Shown in pieces: positions 51,073-61,752 of a DNA stretch of 64,000 bases. The notes beneath the pieces are model-generated. The model worked only from the letters and a program-made list of their open reading frames with translations. It ran no database searches and was not told the DNA's origin. The DNA is taken from contig VXBA01000323.1 in assembly GCA_013399895.1 (NCBI GenBank), positions 124,001 to 188,000 on the forward strand, written 5' to 3'. Positions within the stretch are counted from its first letter, which is position 1. Each line of letters starts with the position of its first letter. Source of the DNA: Serilophus lunatus (lineage: Eukaryota; Chordata; Aves; Passeriformes; Eurylaimidae). Made by a program: the position numbers and the translations under genes.

Positions 51073-54049
51073 CTGTAAAATGCATCTGACAAGTGGAGCA
51101 TATGACTCTCTTTCCTCTCCTCCCTTCCTTCCTTTTGGGATAGTATGAGTCAGGCCAGGCCTCTCATTAGCAGTCTGTAAAAGGTGTTGGGAGGACTGGG
51201 AGGTCTTCTTGTAACCACAAGTGTGGAATGCATCTAAATGAAAGAAGGAAAATTCCCTGGCTAGGGACTTGAAGATGTTTAGGTCCCACAAAACTCCACA
51301 GCTTCAGGTTGCAAGGTCCGAAGCTTGTCAACTAAATAAGATTAGTCCTAATCTGTGTATTGGGGACATGACCACACACAATAAAAATCATGTGGGAGGA
51401 GAATGAAACTCTAAGTCCATCCTGCTAACAGCTTGTGCAAGAGCCCCAAATTCTACCTCTGCTGTTGATGTTTCAAATCTTTGTGTGTCTGTCTTTGTTG
51501 TCATAGTGACAGAAGGCAGTGAGAATATTTTGTGTTTTTTCTCTTTGTCATGGATGAAAAATATCCTTTGCCATGTATGTTTTCTGTCCCTTCTAAGTAC
51601 TTTGTTCTTAGCTTCCCCAAGAATTATTTTTAAAAAATAGAATTGAGTTCACTGTGCATATGTTCAGTACCTTTAGACAGTAAATAAAAACGTACACAAA
51701 CAAATACAATACATGCTAATGGACTTGGGCTGAATGTCATCATTAAAAATACGTTTTATGTACTATTTGTTTTTATTCTCAGTGATCGAACAGGGAATCT
51801 CCTGCTGAATGTAATGGGAGTTTAGACACCTGCATTGAAACACAAAACAGCTTTAAGTGCCTGAATCTGAACCTCTCACTTGGCTTCCTGGATCATACTT
51901 TGGCATTGAGTTGTTTCAATACACATCTTCCACTTAATTCTGCTTGTGCAGAGAAGAGGCAGAGAGGGAGAGGACAGTGAAAAAGTTCCTGGGACTAGAA
52001 ACATGGTGTCCTTTTGTCTGCAGTATGTGAGAAAGGAATGTCAAAGTAATAGGTGCTGCTGACTTGTTTTGTGGGAAGCACAAACCATAGTTTTGGGCTG
52101 TGCATCATGAAACAGCTGAAATGCGACAATGAAGATCCATAGTAAACTTTAGACACTGTTTGGGACTCAAAAAAAAGCCTTGGACCTGCTTTAAAAATAT
52201 TGCTAGAGCATGTTTTATGTACATCTGGTGTGGTAAGAGAGAGTAAATGGATTTGCAATCCACGTGAGAGGATGTCTGAACTCTACTATGGATCAGTGAC
52301 AATTATTTTTATGCCACTCTAATTAACTTTCCTAACTCCCAAGCTGACATATTTTAACATCTGTAGTGCCCACATATAGATGGGAAGACAGATCAGTGAC
52401 AAGAGTATTGTGGGATCTATAGTGCTTGGCAGCAGTAGTCTGGGTTTTTTGCACAACATCCATTTTCCTACAATACCCGGATAAAAAATTGTACCAGGAC
52501 TGGTAAGTGTGCATCTCTGTGACATGTAGGAGGAATGCAAATCTTCGTAGACTGGAACAGCTAAAAGGTTAATAATGTGGTTGGATGTTAACCTTATGGA
52601 AAACACAAGTACCTTCTAGAAACCAATTATTTCCTGTTCTAAAATAGCAACAGCTCTTAAACAATGAGCAAGGATGGAGACTTCTTGAAGATTAGTTGAA
52701 ATTAAGACAGTACCTCAAATTTCTGTATTTCAATGTTCATACACATTTGGAAATAAAGTGTTGGCAGATGGTTCTCATGAACTACACCTGGAAATTAGAG
52801 TGCATGACTATTACTCAGATAGGATATGATGGAAAGATTCATGAGCTCAGGATAATATCATATTTCTCAAAGTTAATTGAAGGATAGAATCATGATTGAT
52901 ACAGAACTAGATCAGTATGAGGGAAAAGTATCTTTCAGACATGGCAAGAATTTCCTTGTTGGCAGTGATGTTAGAATTTAAATAATCATTCCCTTTCTAT
53001 GTTAGCTTCAAGTCTTTGGACACGTATGAAAATGGACCTTTTCTCTTGTCTTACAAATACTATCACTTTTAAATAAATTCTTCCTGCACACCCTCAAAGA
53101 TAAATGGTCATGTAATGTGTCACTCAAGACAAAATTGTAGGATACAGGTAGTTTGCAATAAATAAAGTGGGCTATATTTTTTTTTAATACCTTCAAATCA
53201 GAAATTTTTATAAGGAAAAAGAATTCAAAAAGGCCCTGAAACTCTGTAACCTTTTAGAACTCTAGCATGAATGGACTTACTAGGGAGAAGGCTAATTTCC
53301 AAAACATGCAGAATTTTAGTAAAGGAAAGGATAGATGACCTTACTTTGAGTGTTAATTTGCTTAGAAAGAGGCCTGGGAAATTGAGAGAGCTGTATACAG
53401 AAGGCGGCAAGAGAAAAGTTAACTCCTACGTGAGATGGGGCGGAGGGCATGGCTTGAGGTGTTTATGTGCGTGTGTTCAAGTATTTTTCATACAGAAGCA
53501 ATCAAGGCAGTAACTGTTGTGGCAGTACCCATGTTGCTTCCGATCTGCTGGTTTGTCTGCTGAGTGCTCCTCTGAGAGAACATGAAAAAAAGAGATTACT
53601 CTTGTTAACATGTATGGGACTATGTTGGCTCAAATGTAAAAGGAATGGGTTTTTTCCTTTAAGAATTAAGCTTTGTGTGCTAAAATAGACTTCTGGAGAA
53701 ATAGAGGTACTGCAGCATGTCAGGTACTACACAAGAGGCAAGAAAAGGGAAATGTAAATATATGCATCCCATTCCCTACTGATAGGGAGAACAAGATTTC
53801 AGCAAGCATTAAAGTTTGAAACCCTAGTCAAACTCTAGATGAACAATTCAAGAGTTGGTTTCCAAATTATCTGCTGTGAGCCTTGTCCAAGAGGACAGAG
53901 AAGCCGGATTAATTTCGAGTACAATCTACAGTGGAAGTATCTTCAGCTTTTTTCCATCTGGACCAGTTCCTTTTAGCACAAACATGGCTTTTGTGCTAAA
54001 CTAATACATAATTTGAACTTTCTAAGAGTCAAGGCAAGCAAATTCTCAA

Positions 54050-54576
54050 TGTTGAGTTGGGGTTGAAAGAGATCATTTAGGAGTTTAGGGAACGCTTTAG
54101 GAACTTAGGAAGCAGGATTGCAGGAGAACAGGGCTAAAATGAACAAGGTACCTGTTAAGAATCAGAGATAAGGTGGTGTAGAGAATTAGAAGTAGACATC
54201 ACAGTAGTTTGGAGATAGCAGTTAGACAAACACCTCAAGGTCCCAAGTAAAACCCGTTTTTCTGTGGTCCAGTTGCCATGCAACATCCCAGTGTCACAGC
54301 TGGGGGAAGGGAAGATGCCTGGCTTCATCCCTGCCCATGTCCAGTCGCTGAGATGGGCGGAGTGGAGGCAGGGAGCGGGGAGGGATCTGGGACCAAGAAC
54401 CAATCATGTAATGCAGACACACCCACCAGGGAGAGGGGATATGAGGGGGAGGGATCTCATGGCACAGGGAGGGAGAGGGAATTTTGAATTCTGTACCCTA
54501 CCCTTCCAGTGCACTGAATAAAACATACCTATCTCAAAACTCATCTGGGTTCTGAGGTTGCTTATCACCGAGTTCA
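54050..54576 (+). mobile_element. Endogenous retrovirus LTR (ERV1/gammaretrovirus-like)
   Basis: A 527-base segment starts TGTTGAG and ends GAGTTCA, in the plus orientation and opposite to gene B. It has a retroviral U3-R-U5 order: a CCAAT box (54400-54407), an AT-containing element in a G-rich stretch (about 54438-54445) that could act as the TATA region, AATAAA at 54517-54522, and about 50 bases of putative R/U5 before the CA end. It is followed directly by a primer-binding-site-like sequence. The exact 5' end is uncertain because no second LTR or target-site duplication is available for comparison. Confidence 0.68.
54517..54522 (+). terminator. LTR poly(A) signal
   Basis: AATAAA within the LTR, at the usual place just upstream of the R/U5 boundary. 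In the host intron it lies on the strand opposite to gene B, so it should not truncate gene B transcripts. Confidence 0.6.
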
Positions 54577-54897
54577 TTGGCAGCCCAGATGGGACATCTT
54601 TGATCTCCGTGGATGGCAGTCGGAAGGGAGACCCCTGGGCGCCCACCGAGACCTTCTTGGAGAGGGTTTCCCTCCCTCTCCTTCCCCTCCCCCACGGGGA
54701 TCAAATAAGAACCCCAGGGCGGCTAATCAGGTATGTACAGGGTGTAGGGTCTGTTGCAGTAAGTCGTGAGTGGATGCACCATGCATGCCAGGAGCGTTAG
54801 CATGGTCCTTGATTGTCAGCACTGGGAGTTGGTTTGGGAGCACTCAGAGGTTTGTGGATCACGATTCATCCCTGCTGGAAACGATGGGGAGTGAAAG

Positions 54898-54941
<44 letters not shown>

Positions 54942-55125
54942 TGTGCACACAGGGCCCAGGGAAGGGTCCTGGGTGTGGCTCTGATCCCCAATTTTGGGCA
55001 GTGGGGCAGCACAGACTTGCTGGCACGGGTCCAGGAGGAGGGTGGGCTCACCTGGGCGGGCCCGTGCGCCGGGCTGTGTGACTGGTGTGGACCGTGGGCT
55101 CCTTCACTGCATGTGTCAAGATTTG
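54577..55125 (+). mobile_element. Retroviral leader fragment behind the LTR
   Basis: The bases after the LTR (TTGGCAGCCCAGATGGGACA from 54577) have the layout of a primer binding site. They are followed by a C/G-rich leader with a good splice donor, TCAG|GTATGT, at about 54730. No gag, pol or env frame is recognisable, and the GC-rich sequence stops near 55125. The element is therefore a 5' LTR plus truncated leader without coding capacity. The tRNA primer could not be identified. The right boundary is judged only from the change in base composition. Confidence 0.5.
54899..54945. repeat. (TG)n microsatellite
   Basis: About 22 TG units with one interruption, inside the GC-rich retroviral leader fragment. 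Confidence 0.95.
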
Positions 55126-56921
55126 TGGTCTTGTGCCTATAATTTCATCATAATAAAATCATACACAGTACCTCTTCATAGCTGGGAATAAACAATTAAA
55201 TCTCGACCTAATTAACACTGATAACTTTCTCTAGCTAATATTCATCCTAGAAGCAAGCTGTTTTCTGGAAGAATGCCCTTCTAGGCTGGCTACTTGGTTG
55301 AAAGTATTTTCTGAAATTAAAGTCAGCTTTGCACTTGATGGTCTTGGATCCTTGGACCAGGATTTGTTTTCCTTCTTTTCTGTAACTCAGTGTTATTAGA
55401 TTGCACGATCCAGCTTTCAAATTTGGTTAACATTTCAGCATGAAGTATCTTTACAAAAGACAATTGAGATCCCAAGGTAAGTTGTTGATGTGCTTTTTGA
55501 AAACATATTCACATTGCTCTCCTTGTTAGGAAGCAGCACATCAGTTTTTCCCAAATTAAGTAAAGAGACGATGTTAACAGTTCTCCCTGATACAATACAA
55601 ATAGCCTCTGGAACCTAGCAGGGCACTACATCATATGTCTTTTTAAAAGCGTAATGTACCATGAGATTTCTTAACCAAAATGAATAATGGAAAACAACAA
55701 CAAACCTTTTTGTGGTTGAAAATTGAATATTACTCCTGTTCATCTCCTTTATATGGAAAATAAACACTTTAAGTCACCACTACTAATTTACTGCAGACTC
55801 GTCAGTTAAAAAAAGAGCAGGTCACACAGTGTAATTTTGTGTTAAAAACACATCTAAGCCTAGATGGGGACATTAGGCATCTGATAAACTGATCTGTATA
55901 ATGAAATGAGTTAATGGCTATGTCTGCTTTTACCCTTTTATCACATCACAGTAAAAAAATAAAATAAAGCCTTTGAATGGCTATGGGGTTTGCTTTAGCA
56001 TTTGCATGAAACAAGTAGACCTGTAGTTTTGCAATGGAAACATATTAACAAGAAAGCTTAAACAGAATGGTCAAATACTTTACAGGAATTTGAAAACAGT
56101 ATCATCTGAGGAAATCGGAATATTCAGAAAACAAAACCAAGGAACTTCAGTCTGTCTCCAACCTATCTCACTTCATATCAACATAACCTTCAGGAAAAAT
56201 TTTATACAACAGTGTTGCATATATAGCAGGAAAAAGTGCAGCCTCACTGTGGAATATAAGAAACAGTTTTCAATTAATTCTATAGTGTAACTTACTAAAA
56301 AGAGCAGAACTTAAGAGCTCATGTAAAACACAAGATATTTGAATCAGAATACTGTTCAGAACTTAACTTCCTATACTTTTTTCCCTTTAAACAACCAAAT
56401 GTATTTTTATATGCAAAGTAAAGAGTTACTTATGAGGCAATTTGTCCTTGCTACCTCCTGAAATCACTATATGATCACATTATTGTTTTCAAAGAAGTAC
56501 TACATTGAAAGTCTTTAATTGCAACTCACACGTTTTTTCTTCTTTGCAAGAATAAAAACCAAAGAACATCTTCCATATTTAAATTTCCTCCTACTACCTT
56601 CTCCTGAAGCTCATTCATAGAAACAAAATGTCTGTAATGGTTTTAAAACTACAGCAAGTCCCAAAGCCTTGTATCACTACATGAAAGAAAATGATGGTGT
56701 TTCTGTGCAGTAGGCCTCTTCTGTAATAATCTGTGACTATTGCTACCAACTCAGATGGAAATGCACATTCTTTTTCATTTTAATTCGGTGTCTTTAAATT
56801 GACAACACTGCAAAAGAAAAGCAAAATAGCTCTGGGTATCTCGCATAGCAGAACAGTAAGGAAAGACAGATTTTCTCAGTGTAGCTTATGAGTTGACATT
56901 GGAAAGAACCTTAGCTCTTAC

Positions 56922-57050
56922 CTGATCTCTGCAGGAGGAACAAAGCTCTCCTGGACTGATACCCGTTTCTATTAGCTTCGCAACAAATCCTTCACATAGC
57001 TCATGTTCCAACCTTTTCTGAATTTTTTTTTTGTTAGCTTGCTTTTTTAG
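56922..57050 (-). CDS. Gene B, coding exon with CR1-adjacent acceptor
   Basis: The frame is open for 43 codons with a charged, helix-like start (LKKQANKKKIQKRLEHELCE) and then GFVAKLIETGISPGELCSSC, ending CAG|GTAAGA, a near-perfect donor in phase 0. The acceptor used here is GTAGTCAG at 57051-57058. An alternative CAG 17 bases further upstream (GATTTTCAG, exon start 57067) is also open but would shift the entry phase. The pyrimidine tract in front of both is the 3' end of a CR1 insertion. The exon is flanked in matching phase by 51028-51072. The LIETG..PGE stretch looks like a small folded helical unit, but I assign no family. Confidence 0.83.
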
Positions 57051-57067
57051 CTGACTACATATACTCT

Positions 57068-57500
57068 CTGAAAATCAGAGAATTGTTAAGGTCAAAAGGG
57101 ACCTCTGGGGTTGATCCAGTCCAACCTCCCTGGCAATGCAGGGTCACCTACAGCAAGTGACTCAGGAATATGTCCAGATGGGCCTGGAATGTCTCCTTAG
57201 AGGGAGACTCTACAACCTCCCTGGGCAGCCTGTTTCAGTGCTCTACCACCCTCAACCTGAAGAAGCTTTTCCTCGAGGTGAAACTTTTCATGTTTTATTT
57301 TATATCCATTGCTCCTTGACCTCTTGCTGGGCACCACCCTCTCCACATCCACATTTGAGACACTAATATGCATTAATGAAGTCCTCTCTGTCTTCTCCAG
57401 ACTAAAAAGGCCCAGCTCCCACAGTCTCTCCTTGTCAGAGAGATGCTCCAGACCTGTTAATGTCTTTGTGGCCTCTGCTGGACCCTATCCAGTATGAGGA
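57068..57500 (-). mobile_element. CR1 LINE, 5'-truncated, 3' end against a gene B exon
   Basis: On the plus strand this reads as a reversed CR1 tail: gaattgttaaggtcaaaagggacctctgg-type start, cagtccaacctccctgg, cctccctgggcagcctgtttcagtgctctaccaccct, and a ctccagactaaaaaggcccagctcccacagtctctcc-like stretch. All are classic avian CR1 3' sequence. It is the same orientation as gene B. Its 3' terminus (AACAATTCTCTGATTTT on the minus strand) runs directly into the acceptor of the exon at 57050. Confidence 0.9.
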
Positions 57501-58527
57501 GAAATGAGGGTGACACAACCATATTCAATAACAGAATCAAACACTCATTCCATTTTCTGTTATCTACTTACATTTTATTACAGACTAATAAGAAACCATC
57601 TTATATTCATACTAGAATTATTGTAATTACTTAACTTAAATCAGTCTTGAATGTTTATATTTATTGCAAGCAGATTCATGTCTCCTGCTTATATATTCTA
57701 CATAAGGATCAAAAATGTGACTGAATATAAACAAGTTATATTTGGTTGTCTACAGAAATAAAAGTTAAAAATAGCACTGAAAAGAAACTTTACAATAATG
57801 TATTCACACATTGACTCTTCAAATCAAATGAGTGAAATAGTACAGGATAATCTAAACATTAAATTCGAAGGCTGATTTATTTTCGAATAAATGCACCTAT
57901 AATTGTACAATTAAAAATAAGTGTAAGTATTTATTTGGTGCTGATGGCTACAGACATTTTTATGTTTAATGCACAGATAACTACCCCCCAGCCCCCATAC
58001 AGCAACTTTCGCAGATTCTACTTTACATTAGATCATGAAAGGACGTCTATAATGCAAAGTGTACATAGCGCAGAATTAATGTCCAAGACAATACAAATTG
58101 AAATCCCGTGAATTTTCATAAGGTAAAAAATTAAAGCTATATAAACTGATTTCTGATTATTCTGCAAAGTAGAATCACATACATTTTCACTTTTGTAATA
58201 CTTCCACAAATTTCCATTAAAGCTTTTTTAGCAGAGACAGTAGCATGAGCACAATGATCCCAATGGCTTCCAAAAGAAAAGAAGTACAGTTCCTCAAACT
58301 GTTTTTTCCTTTTATTTTTGCAAGCCAGTTGGGTCAAGACAAACAGGCTAATGCAAGCAAGAAAGTAAACTGAAAGCTTTTACATTAAGTGGCTGAACAA
58401 ACAATTATTGTACATAGTAAATGAGAAAGATCTTTTTCCACAAGCCACTGCAGGAATATATGAACTTCAGTGGCTGAAAAACTTGAAATACACTCTAAGT
58501 CTTCACATACATTTGGTTAGAGCTTAC
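57501..58527. other. Gene B intron
   Basis: AT-rich unique sequence; no repeat family or exon that I can support. Confidence 0.5.
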
Positions 58528-58569
58528 CAGTTTCGAGACATTTATAGAAGCAGTTATGGAGACATTATG
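58528..58569 (-). CDS. Gene B, candidate 42-base exon
   Basis: On the minus strand an acceptor region with two consecutive AGs (TTGTTGCAG, then CTTTAACAG) is followed by 14 codons, HNVSITASINVSKL, and a very good donor, AACTG|GTAAGC. Only the downstream AG gives an open frame; the upstream AG puts stops in all three frames. Phase 0 in and out agrees with the exons on both sides. The exon is short, so the open frame alone is weak evidence; the paired splice sites carry the call. Confidence 0.42.
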
Positions 58570-60605
58570 CTGTTAAAGCTGCAACAATTTAAATGATGCA
58601 AGTTAGAAAGTTACACAGATTTTTAGACTTTTCCTCTTTCTTTTTTTCTTGATACATAAAAATTTGTCTCCTTTCCGTGTCCCATCTATAATAAAACACA
58701 ATAATGCATTTTGATCTAAATTCTACTTTTTCATCTTTGTATGATCTGATTCATTTCCAGTGAAACTCCAAGTTAACACCTGCTGCAGTGGAGACTAGAT
58801 TGGCGTGGCAACAGTAATAGTGACTGAAGCAGAAACATGTCAAGTGAAGCAGAGTTGATGTTTTATGTTTTTTCTATTAAATGGTCTATTTTAACAAATG
58901 AACAGCACCAACTTTTAAAGGTGAAAGTATTGCTAAATCAAAGCAGAAACTTCCACTTCAAGCATTCTTTCTCTTCCAAAAAATTGACATGTTGAACTAA
59001 AATTTCCCAAGCACATATATAGGTGTTTCAGGCTGAACAATGGTGTCAATAATTTCTAAGTGCAGGGCTACATGAAGTTTGCAATGAACTGCTTGGTTAT
59101 TAGGCAGAACAGGAATGCAGCATTTTCAAAAACATCAAGCAAAAATTTCCTTATTTAAGGCTAAAAGATAGAACTCACAAAGTAAAAATGCCGGAGGCTT
59201 TATAGAGTAAAAAAGCTAGCAATAATAGTATAGCACTGCAAGTACAGTGCTCTAATCGCTGCTACACAAATCCCAACAAAACATTCGTAATTTGGGTGAA
59301 GCTGACAGAGCAACAGACCTGTATTTCTAATTTGACATTCATTAGAATTTTAACATTCAGCCACAATTCCACTCTAGGCTAAATTTAAGTGGCCAGAACT
59401 CATAGGTATAAAAAAAGCCTTCAAAACATATACTTAAAAAAAATAGAAATGGTGTGTTAACAAATGCATGCGTAAAACAGATTTATAAATAGCTACAGTA
59501 TGAAAAATATTTCAGTGCAAAGGCAATTTTAAGATTTCTAAAAAATACATTACAAATAATTTGTTAACTACACACAAGAAATTTGTCACTGCTACTGGTA
59601 TAAAATTTATACCCATATTAAGGTTTTAAAAATATATACACCAGTGTTTTATGTAGGGGATGGTTCTAAGTGACCAACATTCAAGACTGCAATGGCAAGT
59701 ATATGTTTACACGCCCACATGTGTATTTCAAAATGCTACTGCTATAAGGACATTCTTTGAAACTTAAAAGTGCTACATATTAAATGATAAAATACATTTG
59801 TCTGCGGTTCTCACCATTAGACGTTGTAAAATTCTGTTATCTTTGGTATACTGAAGATTTCACAAATCACTTTACAATCTCTGCTTGACCCAGCGCATTT
59901 TAATAATAATTCACTGTTTGTTTAATGCGATAATCAATCAGAATACTGTGAAGAAAATTTCCTAGTAGGTTGGTTTTTCTTTTATTAAAAAGTAAACTAG
60001 GAAGTAAACTTACTTTGTCTTTGTTTTTTCTTGTTTAAAACACAGAAAGGGAAATAATTTTTTTCTGTCACCCTAGTCCATTTGAAAGACAACTAATAAT
60101 GTCTCGGCCAGGTCTTCCAATAAAGGTTGCAGGTCTGATTCCAAGTATTTTGTTTTCACACTGAAAAATGTTGAGCTAATGTCCTCACAGAGGCATTGAA
60201 TGAGGATGGCTATTAACCAGTTCTAACCACCAGGCTGAAATTGATTGAAATCAGATTACTCCTTCGGATATTTCTGCACCCCAAAATAAAACACTGGACT
60301 AAAGAAACAAGACAAGGACACGGCTAATAGTTGAATTAGTACATAAGGTAACATAAATGTAGCAGAGAAAAAGGAAGTGCAAGTTGGCTGTCATTCCTAA
60401 AGTAATTCAAACAGAATCCCTGCAGTTAATCTATTTTCTATATCCTAACTACAGTTCAACAGCTGTGTGCCACCTTGTGGTTTGCTTGCAAAAGCAAAAA
60501 GTTGTGTGCTTTGTAATACATCTATCAGGCCCAAACCCCAGCATTTACAAACACACAAAAAGATAGAAATTAAAAATATGATTCCATATAGTAAAAGATG
60601 CTCAC
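58570..60605. other. Gene B intron
   Basis: Very AT-rich unique sequence with long poly-A and poly-T runs. Nothing further recognised. Confidence 0.5.
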
Positions 60606-60686
60606 TTGGAAAAACAGCTTTTCCTCTTGTGAGGAAAAACTCCCAACAAATTGTATCAAAAAAAAGCGCTTAATGAATAATACTTT
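60606..60686 (-). CDS. Gene B, candidate exon
   Basis: Minus-strand open stretch of 27 codons (KVLFIKRFFLIQFVGSFSSQ, then EEKLFFQ) between an acceptor ACGCATAGCAG and a donor CCAA|GTGAGC. Entry and exit are both phase 0, fitting the exon ending at 60943 and the exon starting at 58569. A tandem acceptor (TAG, then CAG three bases later) would add or drop one codon. The hydrophobic aromatic composition differs from neighbouring exons, so this is a moderate call. Confidence 0.38.
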
Positions 60687-60942
60687 CTGCTATGCGTATT
60701 TTACAATCATAGGGAAGTGGGAACACTGGTTAATCTGCATCTTTGACAAATTCAAAGACCTTTTAGGCAAAATGCTTACATTCATTTTTTAAGTAGATAC
60801 CAACATTGACGCTGTTCACCAATTTAACAGCCAACTTGACTTCATATAATGTGTGCATATTTTCCAAAAGGATTGTTTTGCCTATCTTTCTACAGGGGAA
60901 AACTAACTGAAAACCAAACATAGCCCTGATTTGGCCACTTAC

Positions 60943-61007
60943 AAGGAAGTGAACATTAGAGAGTGTTTCTTGAAAGCAGATTTGCACAGAGGAAACACCA
61001 GTTTGTT
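60943..61007 (-). CDS. Gene B, candidate exon
   Basis: It follows one of the best pyrimidine tracts in the window (about 40 bases of T and C ending in TCTCTAG). It enters with two bases, which fits a previous exon ending in one base, as both donors of the 61752 exon do. Frame: QTGVSSVQICFQETLSNVHFL, then a donor CTT|GTAAGTGG in phase 0. The same frame stays open without splicing to a stop at 60763, so a longer exon is possible, ending at GAAT|GTAAGC (exon end 60780). That version would leave in a different phase from the next candidate exon. Product unknown. Confidence 0.5.
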
Positions 61008-61514
61008 CTAGAGAAAGAGCAAAGAAAGAAAAAGGACAGAAAAAAATCAGAAACAGCATTTGTTAAATATTCTTTAGGAGACTTTCATTTGAGATAACTG
61101 AGGTCATAGCTTCTGGCTGAAAATTAAAACTATTGATCTCAAAATGTAGGTCACTGACTGAAACTATGCACTTCAAGTAACAAAGAAAATTAATAAAGAT
61201 GACAGAAGCAGTAAATGCACAGAAGTCTTGACACAGGATGGAAAGAATTTTCAGTGCTACCAGTCTCACAGTACCAGACTGTGCGGATTGTTCATTGCTC
61301 CAGTAGTTCAAAACATAAAAAGAGGCCTATTGGCCTGGAAGGGTTCACACTTCTAGCTCTTGATCCTGTTTGTCTGAACACTACCTCAGACAGCAAAAGC
61401 CATGTATAGTTTAATATATTTCTGTGACATGTTTGTTTCCTGAAAAAAGAAATAAACAAAAATACAGTTTTTAAAGGCTTGACTTGGTGTTCTGTCATAT
61501 AGACGTTTCCAAAC

Positions 61515-61752
61515 CTGACCCACTGTAGTGGTAGCCTGCACTGGAACGGCAATGCTTATTTGAATAGCCAAAGACAGATGGAAGTACTGAATAATCAACA
61601 CCTCTCCAGTGCGTAAACATCATTTTTTTAGAATTAGATTTAGACCTTCTTGCTGGGGAATTGGTGCAGTCACTGCTCCTGTAGCTTGGGCTTTTCAGAC
61701 AGGCAAGAGGTGTGAATTCTGAGATGTGCTCCTGACAGTGCCGTGATGCATT
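61515..61752 (-). CDS. Gene B, coding exon (NASRHCQ... exon)
   Basis: A long pyrimidine tract ending in TTTTAACAG precedes this exon on the minus strand. The phase-0 frame then stays open for 85 codons up to a TGA at 61495-61497. It starts NASRHCQEHISEFTPLACLK and is rich in Ser, Cys, Arg and Lys, including a basic stretch (SPARRSKSNSKK). Because clear exons of the same frame series lie further left, it probably splices out before the TGA. The only phase-fitting donors are weak: TCAG|GTTTGG (exon end 61515, used here) and AGAG|GTGTTG (exon end 61602). If neither is used, the gene has an isoform ending ...GLETSI at 61495. Acceptor and frame are strong; the left boundary is uncertain. Confidence 0.8.

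Larger units (their letters stand above)
51073..56921. other. Gene B intron carrying an ERV fragment
   Basis: Besides the LTR and leader at 54050-55125 and its TG microsatellite, this intron is unremarkable AT-rich sequence. Several 60-100 codon open frames occur on both strands without convincing splice sites. Confidence 0.55.
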
